A stretch of 64,000 nucleotides of DNA from an uncultured Bacteroidales bacterium (GCA_900318175.1 ONJQ01000029.1:1-64000), one strand, 5' to 3'; counted from the stretch's first letter, positions 16,138 to 26,276 are shown. The notes: generated by a model from the sequence alone, not told the origin. A program made the numbers and translations.

Positions 16138-16218
16138 ATCGTTTGGCATGTGGGGATGGTTTAGCACAAAGGGTTTCCGCACCGAAATGGGAAACCCTTT
16201 GAAACATTATGAAAACCA

Positions 16219-17427
16219 TTATTTCACCAGGTTGTAGGTGTCGCTGGCGATGACGTATTCCTCGTCGGTGGTGACCACCACGACGGCCATCTTCGAGTCG
16301 GGGGTGCTCAGGATGATGTCCTCGCCCATGACGTTGTCGTTCTTGGAGAAGTCCACTTTGATGCCGAGGCATTCCATGTTCTCCAAGATAGGACGGCGCA
16401 TGAACCAGGCGTTCTCGCCGATGCCGCCGGTGAACAGCAGCAGGTCGCAGCCGCCCATCTCGGCCATGTAGCCGCCGATGTAGCGTTTCACGCGCTGGGC
16501 GAACATGTCGAAGGCGTAGGTGCAGCGCTCGTCGCCGGCGTCGCGGCCCGCGCGGATGTCGCGCATGTCCTGTTTGCCGCCGCTGATGCCCACAAGGCCG
16601 CTCTGCTTGTTGAGGATCTTGGTGATGTCCTTCCAGTCCTTGCCGTTCTCGGTAATCTCCTTCTTAATGAGGAATTCGATGACGCCGGGATCCACATCGC
16701 CGGGGCGCGAACCCATGATGAGGCCCTCTAACGGGGTCATGCCCATCGTGGTGTCGAAGCTCTTGCCCTGCTTGATGGCGCAGATGGAGGCTCCGCTGCC
16801 CAGATGGCAGCTGATGATGTTCAGCTCTTTCCAGTCTTTGCCAATCATCTTGGCGGCCTTCTCGGCCACGAATTTGTGGCTGGTGCCGTGGAAGCCGTAG
16901 CGGCGCACGCCGTATTTCTCATAGTACTCGTAGGGCAGACCGTACAGGTAGCTCTTGGGGGGCAGTGTGCTGTGGAAAGCCGTGTCGAACACAGCCACCT
17001 GCGGCACGCCGGGCAGCACCTCGCGCATGGCGTAGATGCCGGCCAGGTTGCCGGGAGTGTGCAGCGGAGCCAGGTGGGTGAGGGACTTGATGGTCTCTAT
17101 CACCTCGTCCGTCACGACGACGCTCTTGTCAAAAGCCTCGCCGCCATGGGCTATGCGGTTGCCGACGGCACCAATCTCCTTGAAATCCTTGATGACACCC
17201 ATCTTGGGGTCCACCAGTGCTTTCAGCACAATCTTGATGCCTGCCGTGTGGTCGGGGATGGGCAACTGCTCGTAGTGTTTCTCACCGTGGTATTTGTGAG
17301 TGAACTCACCCATTTCCAATCCGATACGCTCCAAAAGACCTTTGGCCATCACTTCGGCGTTGTTTGCCATGTCAATCAGCTGGTACTTGATTGACGAACT
17401 GCCGCAATTAAGAACTAATATTTTCAT
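16219..17427 (-). CDS. ackA: Acetate kinase
   Basis: The 402-residue product is full length for acetate kinase, which makes ATP and acetate from acetyl phosphate in fermentation. It begins MKILVLNCGSSSIKYQLI (phosphate-binding N-terminal motif). It carries HGGEAFDKSVVV near residue 94, the FDTAFHST segment near residue 147, the RRYGFHGTSHKFV signature near residue 174, HLGSGASICAI, and the adenosine site FTGGIGENAWFMRR near residue 325. No pta gene is adjacent, unlike in many bacteria. A -7 box stands at 17491-17498. Confidence 0.96.
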   Translation of the reverse strand: MKILVLNCGSSSIKYQLIDMANNAEVMAKGLLERIGLEMGEFTHKYHGEKHYEQLPIPDHTAGIKIVLKALVDPKMGVIKDFKEIGAVGNRIAHGGEAFDKSVVVTDEVIETIKSLTHLAPLHTPGNLAGIYAMREVLPGVPQVAVFDTAFHSTLPPKSYLYGLPYEYYEKYGVRRYGFHGTSHKFVAEKAAKMIGKDWKELNIISCHLGSGASICAIKQGKSFDTTMGMTPLEGLIMGSRPGDVDPGVIEFLIKKEITENGKDWKDITKILNKQSGLVGISGGKQDMRDIRAGRDAGDERCTYAFDMFAQRVKRYIGGYMAEMGGCDLLLFTGGIGENAWFMRRPILENMECLGIKVDFSKNDNVMGEDIILSTPDSKMAVVVVTTDEEYVIASDTYNLVK

Positions 17428-17804
17428 AAGTGTAATCTATGTGTTTGTTTGTTAGTTTATTCCCGATAAAATGCGTTAATAAATATTTTTCAAAGATACA
17501 AAGAAAACTCCAATACGAAAAGTTAAAACTTTTGTCTGCCACGTAAACCATTGTTTTATATATCATTAAAAAGGCAAACTTCCGAGAGGCTCCCTTCCAA
17601 TTGTGCGGAAGGGCGGAGCGAGTGCCAAATGGGCCTTTATAATTTTTTAACGATTGGTTTTGTAAGAAAAAGCCATCTTATGCGTTATAACAAACAAATG
17701 AGCCTCCACTTCCCAGACCCCTGCCAGTGTTGCAGCCCACTACGGCAGCGCGAGGTTCGCCTAAAAAGTGCAACAACAATTATCGTTAAAACAAATATAT
17801 ATTA
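17428..17804. other. Divergent intergenic region ackA / lipoprotein
   Basis: It contains the ackA -7 box on the minus strand (TATCTTTG at 17491-17498) and a small hairpin at 17592-17613 (CCCTTCC/GGAAGGG). The rest shows no supported gene, and no clear promoter for the plus-strand lipoprotein is seen. Confidence 0.55.
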
Positions 17805-18797
17805 ATGAAAAGAACAATTCTGATGAGCATTGCAGCCGCTGCGGTGGTCTGCCTTTTCTCCTCCTGCTCGGAGAAAGAGGGTGTCTACAGCCCCAAAAAA
17901 CAAATCAGCAAAGTCTATGAATCCTCCACCAGCATCTATCAGTTCTGGAGCGACGGCGGCTGGATCAACGACACCAATGTCCAGCCCAAAACCCTTGCCG
18001 AGGAATGGACGTGGGATGGCAAGAAACTGACCAAAATCGCCTTCTACGAGACGGGCAATGTGAACTGGAAATCCAGCCCCTACGAGGTGGTCAACTTCAC
18101 CTACGACGGCAGCCAGCTCACCCGTGCCGAGAGCGACGATGAATACATGGTGTTCACCTACGACGGCAAGAAACTGAAACAGGCCAAGATTTTCGATAAA
18201 AATGATAACGGGGATGTATTGATTATGACTTACGATTTTGAACACGACGGCAAGAAGGTGTCCAAAATCATCTTCTCTACCGACCTTGCAGACATCGACG
18301 ACATGGACGACTCCCGCATGCAACGCCTCCTTTTCCGCGGTCTCATGCCCACCTTTGAGCAAGCCGACCGCACACTCAACCTCATTGCCAAAGCCACCTC
18401 CCGCTTTGACGGTGCCAAGGCTTCCGTCTCCCTCCCCTTCACCCTTACGTGGTCCGGCAACAACATCAGCAGCATGTCAACCAGCTATCCCGGCATGGGC
18501 ATGTCTGCAACCTTCAATTACAGCTATGACAACAAGAACAACCCCTACCAGAACTTCCTTTTCGGCCTGATTGGCTTTATCGAACAGCCCACCTTCCCCA
18601 TGTTAAATGAGAACAACATCACCAAAACCGTAATGACTGCTTCAATGCCCATCCTCGACGGCTCCGAAACTGAGGAGGTCTCCTACTCCTACACCTACGA
18701 TGGCGACTGGCCCCTGTCCCAGACCTTCACTGAGACTGACGAAGACGAAGACTATCGCCGTCAAGCCACCACCACTCGCTATTTTGAATACAAATAA
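17805..18797 (+). CDS. Hypothetical lipoprotein (paralogue 1)
   Basis: The 330-residue product is a lipoprotein (MKRTILMSIAAAAVVCLFSSC, lipobox SSC at residues 19-21). The body is a series of beta-strand repeats of the style VNFTYDGSQLTRAES, FTYDGKKLKQAKIFD and YDFEHDGKKVSKIIF, spaced about 25-30 residues. This resembles YD/RHS-like or DUF4595-type repeats of surface lipoproteins. It is homologous to the next gene over its whole length (shared W-x-W-D, VFTYxGxxLxxAxxFD and NPYxxFLxxLxGF patterns). Function is unknown; envelope location is inferred. Confidence 0.75.
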   Translation: MKRTILMSIAAAAVVCLFSSCSEKEGVYSPKKQISKVYESSTSIYQFWSDGGWINDTNVQPKTLAEEWTWDGKKLTKIAFYETGNVNWKSSPYEVVNFTYDGSQLTRAESDDEYMVFTYDGKKLKQAKIFDKNDNGDVLIMTYDFEHDGKKVSKIIFSTDLADIDDMDDSRMQRLLFRGLMPTFEQADRTLNLIAKATSRFDGAKASVSLPFTLTWSGNNISSMSTSYPGMGMSATFNYSYDNKNNPYQNFLFGLIGFIEQPTFPMLNENNITKTVMTASMPILDGSETEEVSYSYTYDGDWPLSQTFTETDEDEDYRRQATTTRYFEYK

Positions 18798-19206
18798 GCC
18801 AACAGCCCGTTGGCGCTGACCCACCGCCCCGTAGCCGCAACCCTCCCGCTGCCGAGCCGCCTCATGCCGAGGCCCCCTTGCAGCGGAACCGCACCGGCAG
18901 CGGGGCGGTCGCTTTTTTGCCGTAGGTCCACCCCAGCGTCGCTCCTTTTTCCTCAGTTCTCTAACATTTCTCTAATATTTCTTCCTTTTTACTTGGATAA
19001 ATGCTCCGAGGAATGAGCGCGAAATGAGGACTACCGAGCGAAGGAAGAGCGAGCATGGCCCCCGGCATATTTTTTTTGAGGGGATTGTAATAAAAACCCC
19101 AACCACACGTTATTGGAACGTTTATGGGCAACTGCTGGCCTAAAGGAGTCCACCGGCAGCGGCCTTGATGTGTAACAGCGGACTCCATGCAAACAAAGTA
19201 ATTATC
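18798..19206. other. Intergenic region with dispersed repeat copy B
   Basis: No gene is supported. A GC-rich CCGCTGC...GCAGCGG stem follows the first lipoprotein gene. Positions 18951-19003 are the inverted partner of 5005-5057 (CCTCAGTTCTCTAACATTT is identical), and CGAGCGAAGGAAG at 19034-19046 repeats 5061-5073. No clear promoter for the second lipoprotein is visible. Confidence 0.5.
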
Positions 19207-20193
19207 ATGAAAAGCAATATTCTATGCGCTGTGGTCCTGGGTGCCATGTGCCTGACGGCGGCCTGTACGGGAAAAGACTGGGCCTACACGCCCAAAGGTG
19301 AGATAGAGAAGGTTTACTCCTCGTCCGAGGTGGTGGACGAAAGCTACAACCCCGAGACGGACCGTTGGGAGACCGTCAACACCTCCTCCACGCCGAGGAC
19401 CCTGACCGAGACCTGGCATTGGGACGACAACCTGCTGCGCTCCATCGTCTTCAACGGCGAGCCGAGCACATCCGGACAGGAACGTACTGCCTATTTCTCC
19501 TACAGCCAGAAACGCATCAGCCTTGTCGAGACGGAGGACCAGCGCATCGTCTTCACCTACTCAGGCCGCAATCTGAGCAAAGCCGAGATGTTCGACAAGC
19601 GTCACGACTCCGACCGCCCCTTCCTGTCCTACTATTTCAAGTATGATGGCAAGCAGTTGTCGCGGATTGAGGTGATGTCGTCCGGTGCCGCCAAGGGCCA
19701 GCTTGCCACCCCGCTGCAACAGCGCTGGCTGGCCTACATGCACGAGGCCATGGGTGTGCCAGCCACCGCCGTCGACAATGTATGCCGCAAGGCAGCGGAC
19801 ACCAAGGAGGTGATTGTGGAAATAATGAAGCTGACGTGGAGCGGTGGCAATGTGAGTTCGATGACCATCGAGAGAGACTACGGTTCGATGAAGGTGGACT
19901 ACACCTACGATACCAAGAACAATCCCTACAGCCATTTCCTCTACACGTTGGGCGGCTTCTACACTGGCGAGGGCATCGAATTTGCCAACCAGAACAACAT
20001 TACCAAAGTGGTGACCACCTACAAGTGGGAAGATATGGAAGAGGAGGCCGAGGAGAGGACGGAAGACATCTACCACTACACCTATCAGAACGACTGGCCC
20101 GTGGTCAAACAGCGGGTGCAGGTGTATGGCGACGAGGAGGAAGGCAGCCGCGTCACCGAGCGTACGTTCAACTATTATGAGTATGACGATTGA
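19207..20193 (+). CDS. Hypothetical lipoprotein (paralogue 2)
   Basis: The 328-residue product begins with a lipoprotein signal (MKSNILCAVVLGAMCLTAAC). It follows the plan of the upstream paralogue: WAYTPKGEIEKVYSSS near the N terminus, WHWDDNLLRSIVF, the FTYSGRNLSKAEMFDKRHDS repeat, YYFKYDGKQLSRIEVM, and the NPYSHFLYTLGGF block. The ATG at 19207 is chosen because it starts the signal peptide; the upstream in-frame ATG does not. The pair is a tandem duplication separated by a repeat-bearing spacer. Function is unknown. Confidence 0.75.
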   Translation: MKSNILCAVVLGAMCLTAACTGKDWAYTPKGEIEKVYSSSEVVDESYNPETDRWETVNTSSTPRTLTETWHWDDNLLRSIVFNGEPSTSGQERTAYFSYSQKRISLVETEDQRIVFTYSGRNLSKAEMFDKRHDSDRPFLSYYFKYDGKQLSRIEVMSSGAAKGQLATPLQQRWLAYMHEAMGVPATAVDNVCRKAADTKEVIVEIMKLTWSGGNVSSMTIERDYGSMKVDYTYDTKNNPYSHFLYTLGGFYTGEGIEFANQNNITKVVTTYKWEDMEEEAEERTEDIYHYTYQNDWPVVKQRVQVYGDEEEGSRVTERTFNYYEYDD

Positions 20194-20227
20194 GCATCCG
20201 GCAGAGCCCACAAAAAGGAGTGGCCGA

Positions 20228-20258
20228 TTGTCTGAATCGGGAATAATTCGTATCTTTG
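20228..20258 (+). promoter_or_regulatory. Bacteroidetes promoter of cysS
   Basis: TTG (20228-20230), 20 bases, TATCTTTG (20251-20258), 24 bases before the cysS ATG. Confidence 0.75.
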
Positions 20259-20282
20259 CAAAATAAAATAATTGACTGAAAT

Positions 20283-21746
20283 ATGCAACAGCTGTTGATT
20301 TACAATACTCTTTCGCATCAGAAAGAGCTTTTCAAACCCATCACTCCCGACCATGTGGGCATGTATGTGTGCGGCCCTACGGTCTATGGCGACGGCCATC
20401 TGGGTCATGCCCGCCCGGCCATCACGTTCGACGTGCTGTTCCGCTACCTTACCCATTTGGGTTACAAGGTACGCTACGTGCGCAATATCACTGACGTGGG
20501 CCATCTGGAGCACGACGCCGACGATGGCGAGGACAAGATTGCCAAGAAAGCGCGCCTTGAGCAGCTGGAGCCGATGGAGGTGGCACAGTACTACACCAAC
20601 CGCTACCATGCCGCCATGGACGCACTGAACGTGTTACGTCCCAGCATCGAGCCGCTGGCTTCGGGCCATGTGATGGAACAGATAGAGCTGGTGCAGCGCA
20701 TCCTGGATGCCGGCTATGCCTATGTGAGCAACGGGAGCGTCTATTTTGACGTGCGCAAGTACCACGAGGATTTCAAGAGCTATGGACGGCTGAGCGGCCG
20801 TGTGATTGAGGAGATGCTCTCCACCACGCGCGAGCTGGACGGACAGGAAGAGAAGCGCTTCAGCGGCGACTTCGCCCTGTGGAAAAAGGCCCAGCCCGAG
20901 CACATCATGCGGTGGAACTCGCCCTGGAGCGTGGGTTTTCCCGGCTGGCACACGGAGTGCACCGCCATGGGCACCAAGTATCTGGGCGAGACATTCGACA
21001 TCCACGGCGGTGGTATGGACTTGATGTTCCCCCACCACGAGAGCGAGATTGCGCAGCAGACCTCGGTGTGCGGACATGGCCCTTGCCACTACTGGATGCA
21101 CAACAACATGATTACCATCAACGGACAGAAGATGGGCAAATCGTTGGGTAATTTCATCACCCTCGACGAGTTCTTCACCGGCAAGCACGAACTGCTGACG
21201 CAGGCCTACGCCCCGATGACCATCCGCTTCTTCATCCTGCAGGCACATTATCGCAGCACGGTGGACTTCAGCAACGAGGCCTTGGTGGCTGCCGAGAAGG
21301 GCTACGCCCGACTGATGCAGGCCTACAAGACCCTGGGCCGTCTGCAGCCCTCCAAGAGCAGCAGTGTGGACATCAGCGGCTACAGGCAGCTGTGCTACGA
21401 TGCCATGAATGACGATTTGAACACCCCCATCGTCATCAGCCATCTGTTTGACATGGCCAAGGTCATCAACACGGTGAACGACAAGAAGGCCACGCTGACC
21501 CAAGCCGACATTGACGAGCTGAAGGGAGTGATGGACACCTTCGTGTTTGACGTGATGGGCCTGAGGGACGAGTCCGCCACCGACAACAGCGCACTGCTGG
21601 ACGGGCTGATGAAGATGATTCTTGATGTCCGCGCCACTGCCAAGGCCAACAAGGACTGGGCCACGAGCGACCACATTCGCGACGAGCTCGCCTCCCTGGG
21701 CGTGACGGTGAAGGACGGCAAGGACGGCGCCACTTGGGAAATCTAA
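20283..21746 (+). CDS. cysS: Cysteinyl-tRNA synthetase
   Basis: The 487-residue class I synthetase charges tRNA-Cys. Visible motifs are the zinc ligand Cys30 in YVCGPTVYG, the HIGH box as HLGH (residues 39-42), the second zinc site GWHTECTAM with the nearby [15 protein letters not shown] stretch, and the KMSKS loop as KMGKS (residues 283-287). Length and order are canonical. It may head an operon with the NUDIX gene (75 bases downstream) and the protease gene. Confidence 0.97.
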   Translation: MQQLLIYNTLSHQKELFKPITPDHVGMYVCGPTVYGDGHLGHARPAITFDVLFRYLTHLGYKVRYVRNITDVGHLEHDADDGEDKIAKKARLEQLEPMEVAQYYTNRYHAAMDALNVLRPSIEPLASGHVMEQIELVQRILDAGYAYVSNGSVYFDVRKYHEDFKSYGRLSGRVIEEMLSTTRELDGQEEKRFSGDFALWKKAQPEHIMRWNSPWSVGFPGWHTECTAMGTKYLGETFDIHGGGMDLMFPHHESEIAQQTSVCGHGPCHYWMHNNMITINGQKMGKSLGNFITLDEFFTGKHELLTQAYAPMTIRFFILQAHYRSTVDFSNEALVAAEKGYARLMQAYKTLGRLQPSKSSSVDISGYRQLCYDAMNDDLNTPIVISHLFDMAKVINTVNDKKATLTQADIDELKGVMDTFVFDVMGLRDESATDNSALLDGLMKMILDVRATAKANKDWATSDHIRDELASLGVTVKDGKDGATWEI

Positions 21747-21821
21747 AAGCAAGGCCGAGTCGCTGCGGTGACGGGACCTAAACCGGACGGCACGGCGGCT
21801 CGCTGATAGAAAGGCTTGCAG

Positions 21822-22280
21822 ATGTACAGCTACAAATATCCAAGGCCTATGCTGACGGCGGATTGCGTGGTGCTCGGTGCCCGAAGGGACGGAGGCTACG
21901 CACTGCTGTTGGTCGAGCGCGGCAACGACCCATTCAAAGGAATGTGGGCTTTGCCGGGCGGGTTTATGGAGATGGATGAGACATTGGAGGCTTGCGCCCG
22001 CCGCGAGCTGGAGGAGGAGACGGGTTGTGCCGTGCAGGGCCCGTTGGAGGAGCTGGGCAGCTTCAGCGCTGTGGACCGCGACCCACGGGGCCGGACCGTC
22101 ACCGTGGCTTTTATGGCCGTGGTGGAGGAGCACCCTGTGGCGGGTGGCGATGATGCCCGCCAGGCACGCTGGTTCCCCTTGGACCAACTGCCCCCTTTGG
22201 CTTTTGACCACAAAGAGATTGTCGCCGCCGCGCTGAAGCGCAAGTTCGGCGCAGCACAGCCGCAGTCGGAGGCGCAATAA
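21822..22280 (+). CDS. NUDIX hydrolase
   Basis: The 152-residue product contains a complete NUDIX box, G-x5-E-x7-REUxEExGU, visible as GGFMEMDETLEACARRELEE followed by ETG at about residues 46-68. The N-terminal YPRPMLTADCVVLG and the C-terminal ARWFPLDQLPPLAFDHKEIV resemble ADP-ribose pyrophosphatase/NMN-type NUDIX proteins of Bacteroidetes. The substrate is not certain. The ATG at 21822 is preferred over an upstream TTG. It lies 27 bases before the S41 protease gene. Confidence 0.88.
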   Translation: MYSYKYPRPMLTADCVVLGARRDGGYALLLVERGNDPFKGMWALPGGFMEMDETLEACARRELEEETGCAVQGPLEELGSFSAVDRDPRGRTVTVAFMAVVEEHPVAGGDDARQARWFPLDQLPPLAFDHKEIVAAALKRKFGAAQPQSEAQ

Positions 22281-22307
22281 AACGCAAGCCTGTCCGTTAT
22301 ACGAAAA

Positions 22308-23921
22308 ATGAAAGAGAAGAAGAAATACACCTTTTCGCTTGGCGTGGTGCTGCTGGCAGCCGCATTGGGGCTGCTGGTGGGCACACTGGTGATACACCAT
22401 GTGGACGAGACCAACCCCCAAAAACTGATGGCAAGCCAAGGCGACCTGCGCATGCAGGCCTTGATGTATATTGTGGACCGTTATTATGTCGACGAGGTGG
22501 ACTGGGATTCCCTCTCCACCATTGCCGCCAGTGCCATGTTGTCATCCCTGGATCCCCACAGCACTTACCTCCCCCCAGTGGAAATGGACAAGGAACAGGA
22601 GCTGATGCAAGGACGTTTTGAAGGCATCGGCGTGACCTTGGCATGGACGGATGACACCATCTATGCAGCCCAGGTGAAGGGGGACAGCCCCGCAGCCCAT
22701 GCGGGTGTGCTGCCCGGCGACAAGATACTGATGGTGGACACAGTGAAGGTGTCGGGCGTGAAGATTGAGGGTGGCACCACAGCGGTGGTCGACCTGATAC
22801 GCGGCCCGCGCCACAGCACCGTGACACTGACGCTGGACCGCTATGGGCACAGCAAGCCTTTCAAGGTGAAGATTAAACGCGACGTGATACACCACGCCTC
22901 GGTGCCGGCGGCCATGATGCTCAACAAGACCACGGGCTACATACGGGTCACCCGCTTTGCCGAGACCACGGCATCGGAGTTCCACAACGCCCTGTTGCAG
23001 TTGAACGGCCAAGGGATGAAGGCCTTGGTGCTGGATTTGCGGGGCAACGGAGGCGGCTCGCTGGAGTCTGCAGTGAAGATGGCGGACGAATTGCTCCCCA
23101 AGGGGGACTTGATAGTCTATACCAAGGGAGCGCACAGCCGCCGTTTCAACTCCTACGCCACAGCGGGAGGCCTGTTTGAGGAAGGCAAGCTGACGATACT
23201 TATCAATGAGCACTCGGCCAGCGCGAGCGAGGTGGTGTCCGGTGCCATACAGGACAATGACCGCGGGCTGATAGCAGGGCGGTGCAGCTTTGGCAAGGGA
23301 TTGGTGCAACGCCAGTTCGACCTGCTTGACGGCGATGCCGTGCTGCTGACCACTGCGCGCTACTATTCCCCCTCAGGCCGCTGCATCCAGCGTCCCTACG
23401 ACAAGGGGAGCGACGCCTATTATATGGACTACCTGACGCGGATTTTCTCCAACTTCACCTCGCCGGACTCGATGTTTTACGCCACGGCGGACACCTCGCA
23501 ATGGTTCTACACCAAGAAGGGACGCAAGGTGTATGGCGGCGGCGGCATACAGCCAGACCTCACCATACCCTACGTGTTGGACACCAACTGGAAGTACTAC
23601 AACAAGCTGTTGGACAGCGGTGTGATGGAGGATTTGGTGCACCGCCAATTGTATAGCAGCTATGCCGAGTTGATAAAGAAATACCCCACAGCCGACAAGT
23701 TTGTGGCAAACTATGAGATGGACGAGGCCACATGGAACCGCATCATGAGCGCGGCATCGAGCAAAGGGGTTGAACTCAACGAGAAGAGTCTGAAGAGATG
23801 TGCTCCGCACATACGCAACTACTACAAGGCACAGCTGGCGTCAGCAATGTTTGGCGACGAGGCGTACTTCCGCGTGGCACTGCGAATCGACAACGAACTG
23901 CAAAAGGTATTAAAAAAGTAA
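22308..23921 (+). CDS. S41-family C-terminal processing protease (CtpA-like)
   Basis: The 537-residue product has one N-terminal membrane segment (residues 8-31), a PDZ domain at about 90-185 (FEGIGVTLAW, AHAGVLPGDKILMVD), and the S41 catalytic core. The nucleophile lies in NEHSASASE (Ser303) and the general base Lys330 in SFGKGLVQ. Substrate-binding DLRGNGGG stands at about 243-250. It should act in the periplasm on C-terminal tails of exported proteins. A C-terminal extension of about 130 residues is usual for Bacteroidetes members. Confidence 0.93.
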   Translation: MKEKKKYTFSLGVVLLAAALGLLVGTLVIHHVDETNPQKLMASQGDLRMQALMYIVDRYYVDEVDWDSLSTIAASAMLSSLDPHSTYLPPVEMDKEQELMQGRFEGIGVTLAWTDDTIYAAQVKGDSPAAHAGVLPGDKILMVDTVKVSGVKIEGGTTAVVDLIRGPRHSTVTLTLDRYGHSKPFKVKIKRDVIHHASVPAAMMLNKTTGYIRVTRFAETTASEFHNALLQLNGQGMKALVLDLRGNGGGSLESAVKMADELLPKGDLIVYTKGAHSRRFNSYATAGGLFEEGKLTILINEHSASASEVVSGAIQDNDRGLIAGRCSFGKGLVQRQFDLLDGDAVLLTTARYYSPSGRCIQRPYDKGSDAYYMDYLTRIFSNFTSPDSMFYATADTSQWFYTKKGRKVYGGGGIQPDLTIPYVLDTNWKYYNKLLDSGVMEDLVHRQLYSSYAELIKKYPTADKFVANYEMDEATWNRIMSAASSKGVELNEKSLKRCAPHIRNYYKAQLASAMFGDEAYFRVALRIDNELQKVLKK

Positions 23922-23943
23922 CATATTCAATCACGACAAAAAG

Positions 23944-25011
23944 ATGAAACGTATAATCCTTTTAATTGCATTGGTTGCAGGGATGCTCACCGGCATCCAG
24001 GCCCAGACCTCGACGCTCAGCGGCACGCTGCGGGGTGTCCCCCAGGGGTCAAAGATTGTCATCAGCCAGATTGTTAAAGACAAGCTCAAGCCTGTCGACA
24101 CGGTGCGTCTGGACAAGGATGGTGATTTCAAGGTGAAACTGCAACACAAGGAGCCCGCCTACTACGTGCTGCAAACCACGGAGCAGGGCAGCGGCATGTG
24201 CCACATACTGCTTGAACCCAAGGACAAGGTGAAACTGAATCTGGTCTACTTTGCCGACCGCCACGCCTTCAGCATCCAGTCCTGCAAAGGGTCGAACAAT
24301 GTAGAGTTATACCGTCAGTTCAACGACCTGCTGCTGGCCGCCATGACGCCTGAGCAGCAGTCGCAGCTGCCGGAACGTGCGTCGCGCCTGTTGGCCGCCA
24401 ACACGGGCCTGTTGATGAGTGCCTTCTTGGTCACATTCTTCGACAACAACTTCGACAGCTACGTCTCGCTCTATGCCAGGATTCACGACGACTTGATGCC
24501 TCGCTATCCCGAGGACCCCTTTGTGAAGCGCATCGACCGTCGTCTGCAAGGGGTTGTCTACCCCGGTATGGAGGCTCCCGAGATTGCCATGAACGACCCC
24601 GAGGGCAACGAGCGCAGGCTCTCCTCGCTGAGAGGCAATGTGGTGCTGATAGATTTCTGGGCATCGTGGTGCGGTCCCTGCCGTCGCGAGAACCCCAATG
24701 TGGTGCGTATGTACGAGAAGTTCCACGACCAGGGATTTGAGATCTTCAGCGTGTCGCTCGACAAGACCCACGACGCATGGGTACGCGCCATCAGGGACGA
24801 CAAACTCAGTTGGCCCAACCACGTCAGCGATTTGAACGGCTGGACCTCGTCCGGCGGAAAAACCTACGGCATCAGCTCTGTGCCCAGTACCATACTCGTG
24901 GACCGCTACGGCAAAGTCGTGGCCCGCAATCTGCGCGGGGCCGAATTGGAGCGGCAGGTGGAAAAACTGCTCGAACAAGAATGGACCCCTCCGGCAGAGG
25001 AAGAAGAGTAA
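23944..25011 (+). CDS. Periplasmic thioredoxin-like protein with DUF4369-type N-terminal domain
   Basis: The 355-residue product has a signal peptide (MKRIILLIALVAGMLTGIQA), an N-terminal DUF4369-like beta domain (residues 24-110), a helical linker, and a C-terminal TlpA/ResA-like thioredoxin domain with the active site WCGPC at residues 242-246 and the cis-Pro in SSVPSTILVD. Such proteins reduce disulfides in the Bacteroidetes periplasm. It starts 22 bases after the protease gene, so the two may be cotranscribed. The C terminus ends in an acidic PPAEEEE tail. Confidence 0.9.
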   Translation: MKRIILLIALVAGMLTGIQAQTSTLSGTLRGVPQGSKIVISQIVKDKLKPVDTVRLDKDGDFKVKLQHKEPAYYVLQTTEQGSGMCHILLEPKDKVKLNLVYFADRHAFSIQSCKGSNNVELYRQFNDLLLAAMTPEQQSQLPERASRLLAANTGLLMSAFLVTFFDNNFDSYVSLYARIHDDLMPRYPEDPFVKRIDRRLQGVVYPGMEAPEIAMNDPEGNERRLSSLRGNVVLIDFWASWCGPCRRENPNVVRMYEKFHDQGFEIFSVSLDKTHDAWVRAIRDDKLSWPNHVSDLNGWTSSGGKTYGISSVPSTILVDRYGKVVARNLRGAELERQVEKLLEQEWTPPAEEEE

Positions 25012-25044
25012 GGAAAGTGAAAAAGGAAAAAGATTCACAAAATA

Positions 25045-25093
25045 ACGCATTAACACATTAACACATTCACGCATTCACACATTCAAGCATACA
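25045..25093. repeat. Degenerate cattaacacattcac word array
   Basis: Five to six imperfect 8-9-base words (cgcattaacacattaacac, attcacgcattcacacattc) stand between the thioredoxin-like gene and mrp. The reverse-complement words occur at 501-537. Confidence 0.5.
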
Positions 25094-25095
25094 AT

Positions 25096-26163
25096 ATGAT
25101 TACATCAACAATGATAGAAATGGCCTTGAGCCATGTAAACGACCCCGACCTGGGGCGCAGCCTCACCGAGCTGGGCATGATAGAGAACATTGCCATTGAC
25201 GGCAACAAAGTCTCCTTCGACCTTGTGCTCACCACTCCCGCCTGCCCCATGAAACAGCGCATGACTGACGACTGCATCAACGCCATCCATGAATATGTCG
25301 ACGAGAATGCCGAAGTCACCGTCAACCTCACCTCCCGCCAGCAGGAGCAGCCCGACCCCCACGATTTGGTGCCGGGAGTGAAGAACGTGATTGTTGTCGC
25401 CTCCGGCAAAGGCGGCGTGGGCAAGAGCACCGTGGCTGTGAACCTTGCCATCTCGTTAGCCAAGACCGGTGCCTCCGTAGGCCTGATTGATGCCGACATC
25501 TATGGTCCCTCCGTCCCCATCATGTTCAACCTGGGACAGGAAGACGTGATAGGCCAGGAGCACGACGGCAAGACCTATATGCTGCCCATTGAGCGCTACG
25601 GGGTCAAGCTCATGTCCATCGGCTTCCTGGTTGATCCTGACCGGGCACTCGCTTGGCGCGGTCCCATGGCATCAGGAGCCCTCAAACAGTTGGCCACCGA
25701 CACCTGGTGGGGCGAGATAGACTATCTCGTCGTCGACATGCCTCCGGGAACTGGCGATGTGCAGCTCACCCTCGCTCAGACCCTCCCCGTCACCGGTGCC
25801 ATCATCGTCAGCACTCCGCAGCAAGTGGCCCTTGCCGACGTGGTGCGCGGCGTTGAGCTGTTCCGCAACCCCGGTCTCAACATCCCCGTGTTGGGTTTCG
25901 TCGAGAATATGGCCTATTTCACCCCTGCCGAACTGCCCGACCACAAGTACTTCATCTTTGGCAAAGAGGGCTGCAAGCGTCTCGCCGCCGAGATGGGTGT
26001 GCCTCTGCTGGGCGAGATACCCCTTGTGCAGAGCATTGCCGAGAGTGGCGACAGCGGCAAGCCCGTGTCGCTCTGGTCCGACACCGAGACCCCGGAGAGC
26101 AAGGCCTTCATGCAGTTGGCCGAGAACACCATCCGTGAGATTTGCAAACTGCAGGGCAAATAG
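25096..26163 (+). CDS. mrp: Mrp/NBP35-family iron-sulfur carrier ATPase
   Basis: The 355-residue product joins an N-terminal MIP18/DUF59 domain (residues 8-80, with the conserved Cys in TTPACPMK) to a ParA-type P-loop ATPase. The deviant Walker A is GKGGVGKST (residues 104-112); also visible are DADIYGPSVP and DMPPGTGDVQLTL. These proteins carry [4Fe-4S] clusters to apoproteins. The C-terminal CxxC of many homologues is absent, as in other Bacteroidales with the ENMAYFTPAELP stretch. The nearby nifU-like gene fits a shared role in cluster delivery. Confidence 0.93.
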   Translation: MITSTMIEMALSHVNDPDLGRSLTELGMIENIAIDGNKVSFDLVLTTPACPMKQRMTDDCINAIHEYVDENAEVTVNLTSRQQEQPDPHDLVPGVKNVIVVASGKGGVGKSTVAVNLAISLAKTGASVGLIDADIYGPSVPIMFNLGQEDVIGQEHDGKTYMLPIERYGVKLMSIGFLVDPDRALAWRGPMASGALKQLATDTWWGEIDYLVVDMPPGTGDVQLTLAQTLPVTGAIIVSTPQQVALADVVRGVELFRNPGLNIPVLGFVENMAYFTPAELPDHKYFIFGKEGCKRLAAEMGVPLLGEIPLVQSIAESGDSGKPVSLWSDTETPESKAFMQLAENTIREICKLQGK

Positions 26164-26257
26164 CCTCGTGGCGCACTTTATCAACGGTAGAACAGACTCA
26201 ATGAGGACGCCGTACATGCCATAGGCAAAGAGCGGTGGCCATCAGTAACAAGGCATC

Positions 26258-26276
26258 CGCGTCCCGAAGGGACGCG
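26258..26276. repeat. Short palindrome CGCGTCCC-gaa-GGGACGCG
   Basis: A perfect 8-bp inverted repeat with a 3-base loop in the mrp-nifU spacer. It has the same build as the GTGCC-n-GGCAC palindromes at 881-1097. Confidence 0.55.

Noticed and set aside
17551..17805. 84-codon plus-strand frame before the first lipoprotein
   Set aside because: It crosses the ackA leader region and shows no protein-like pattern.
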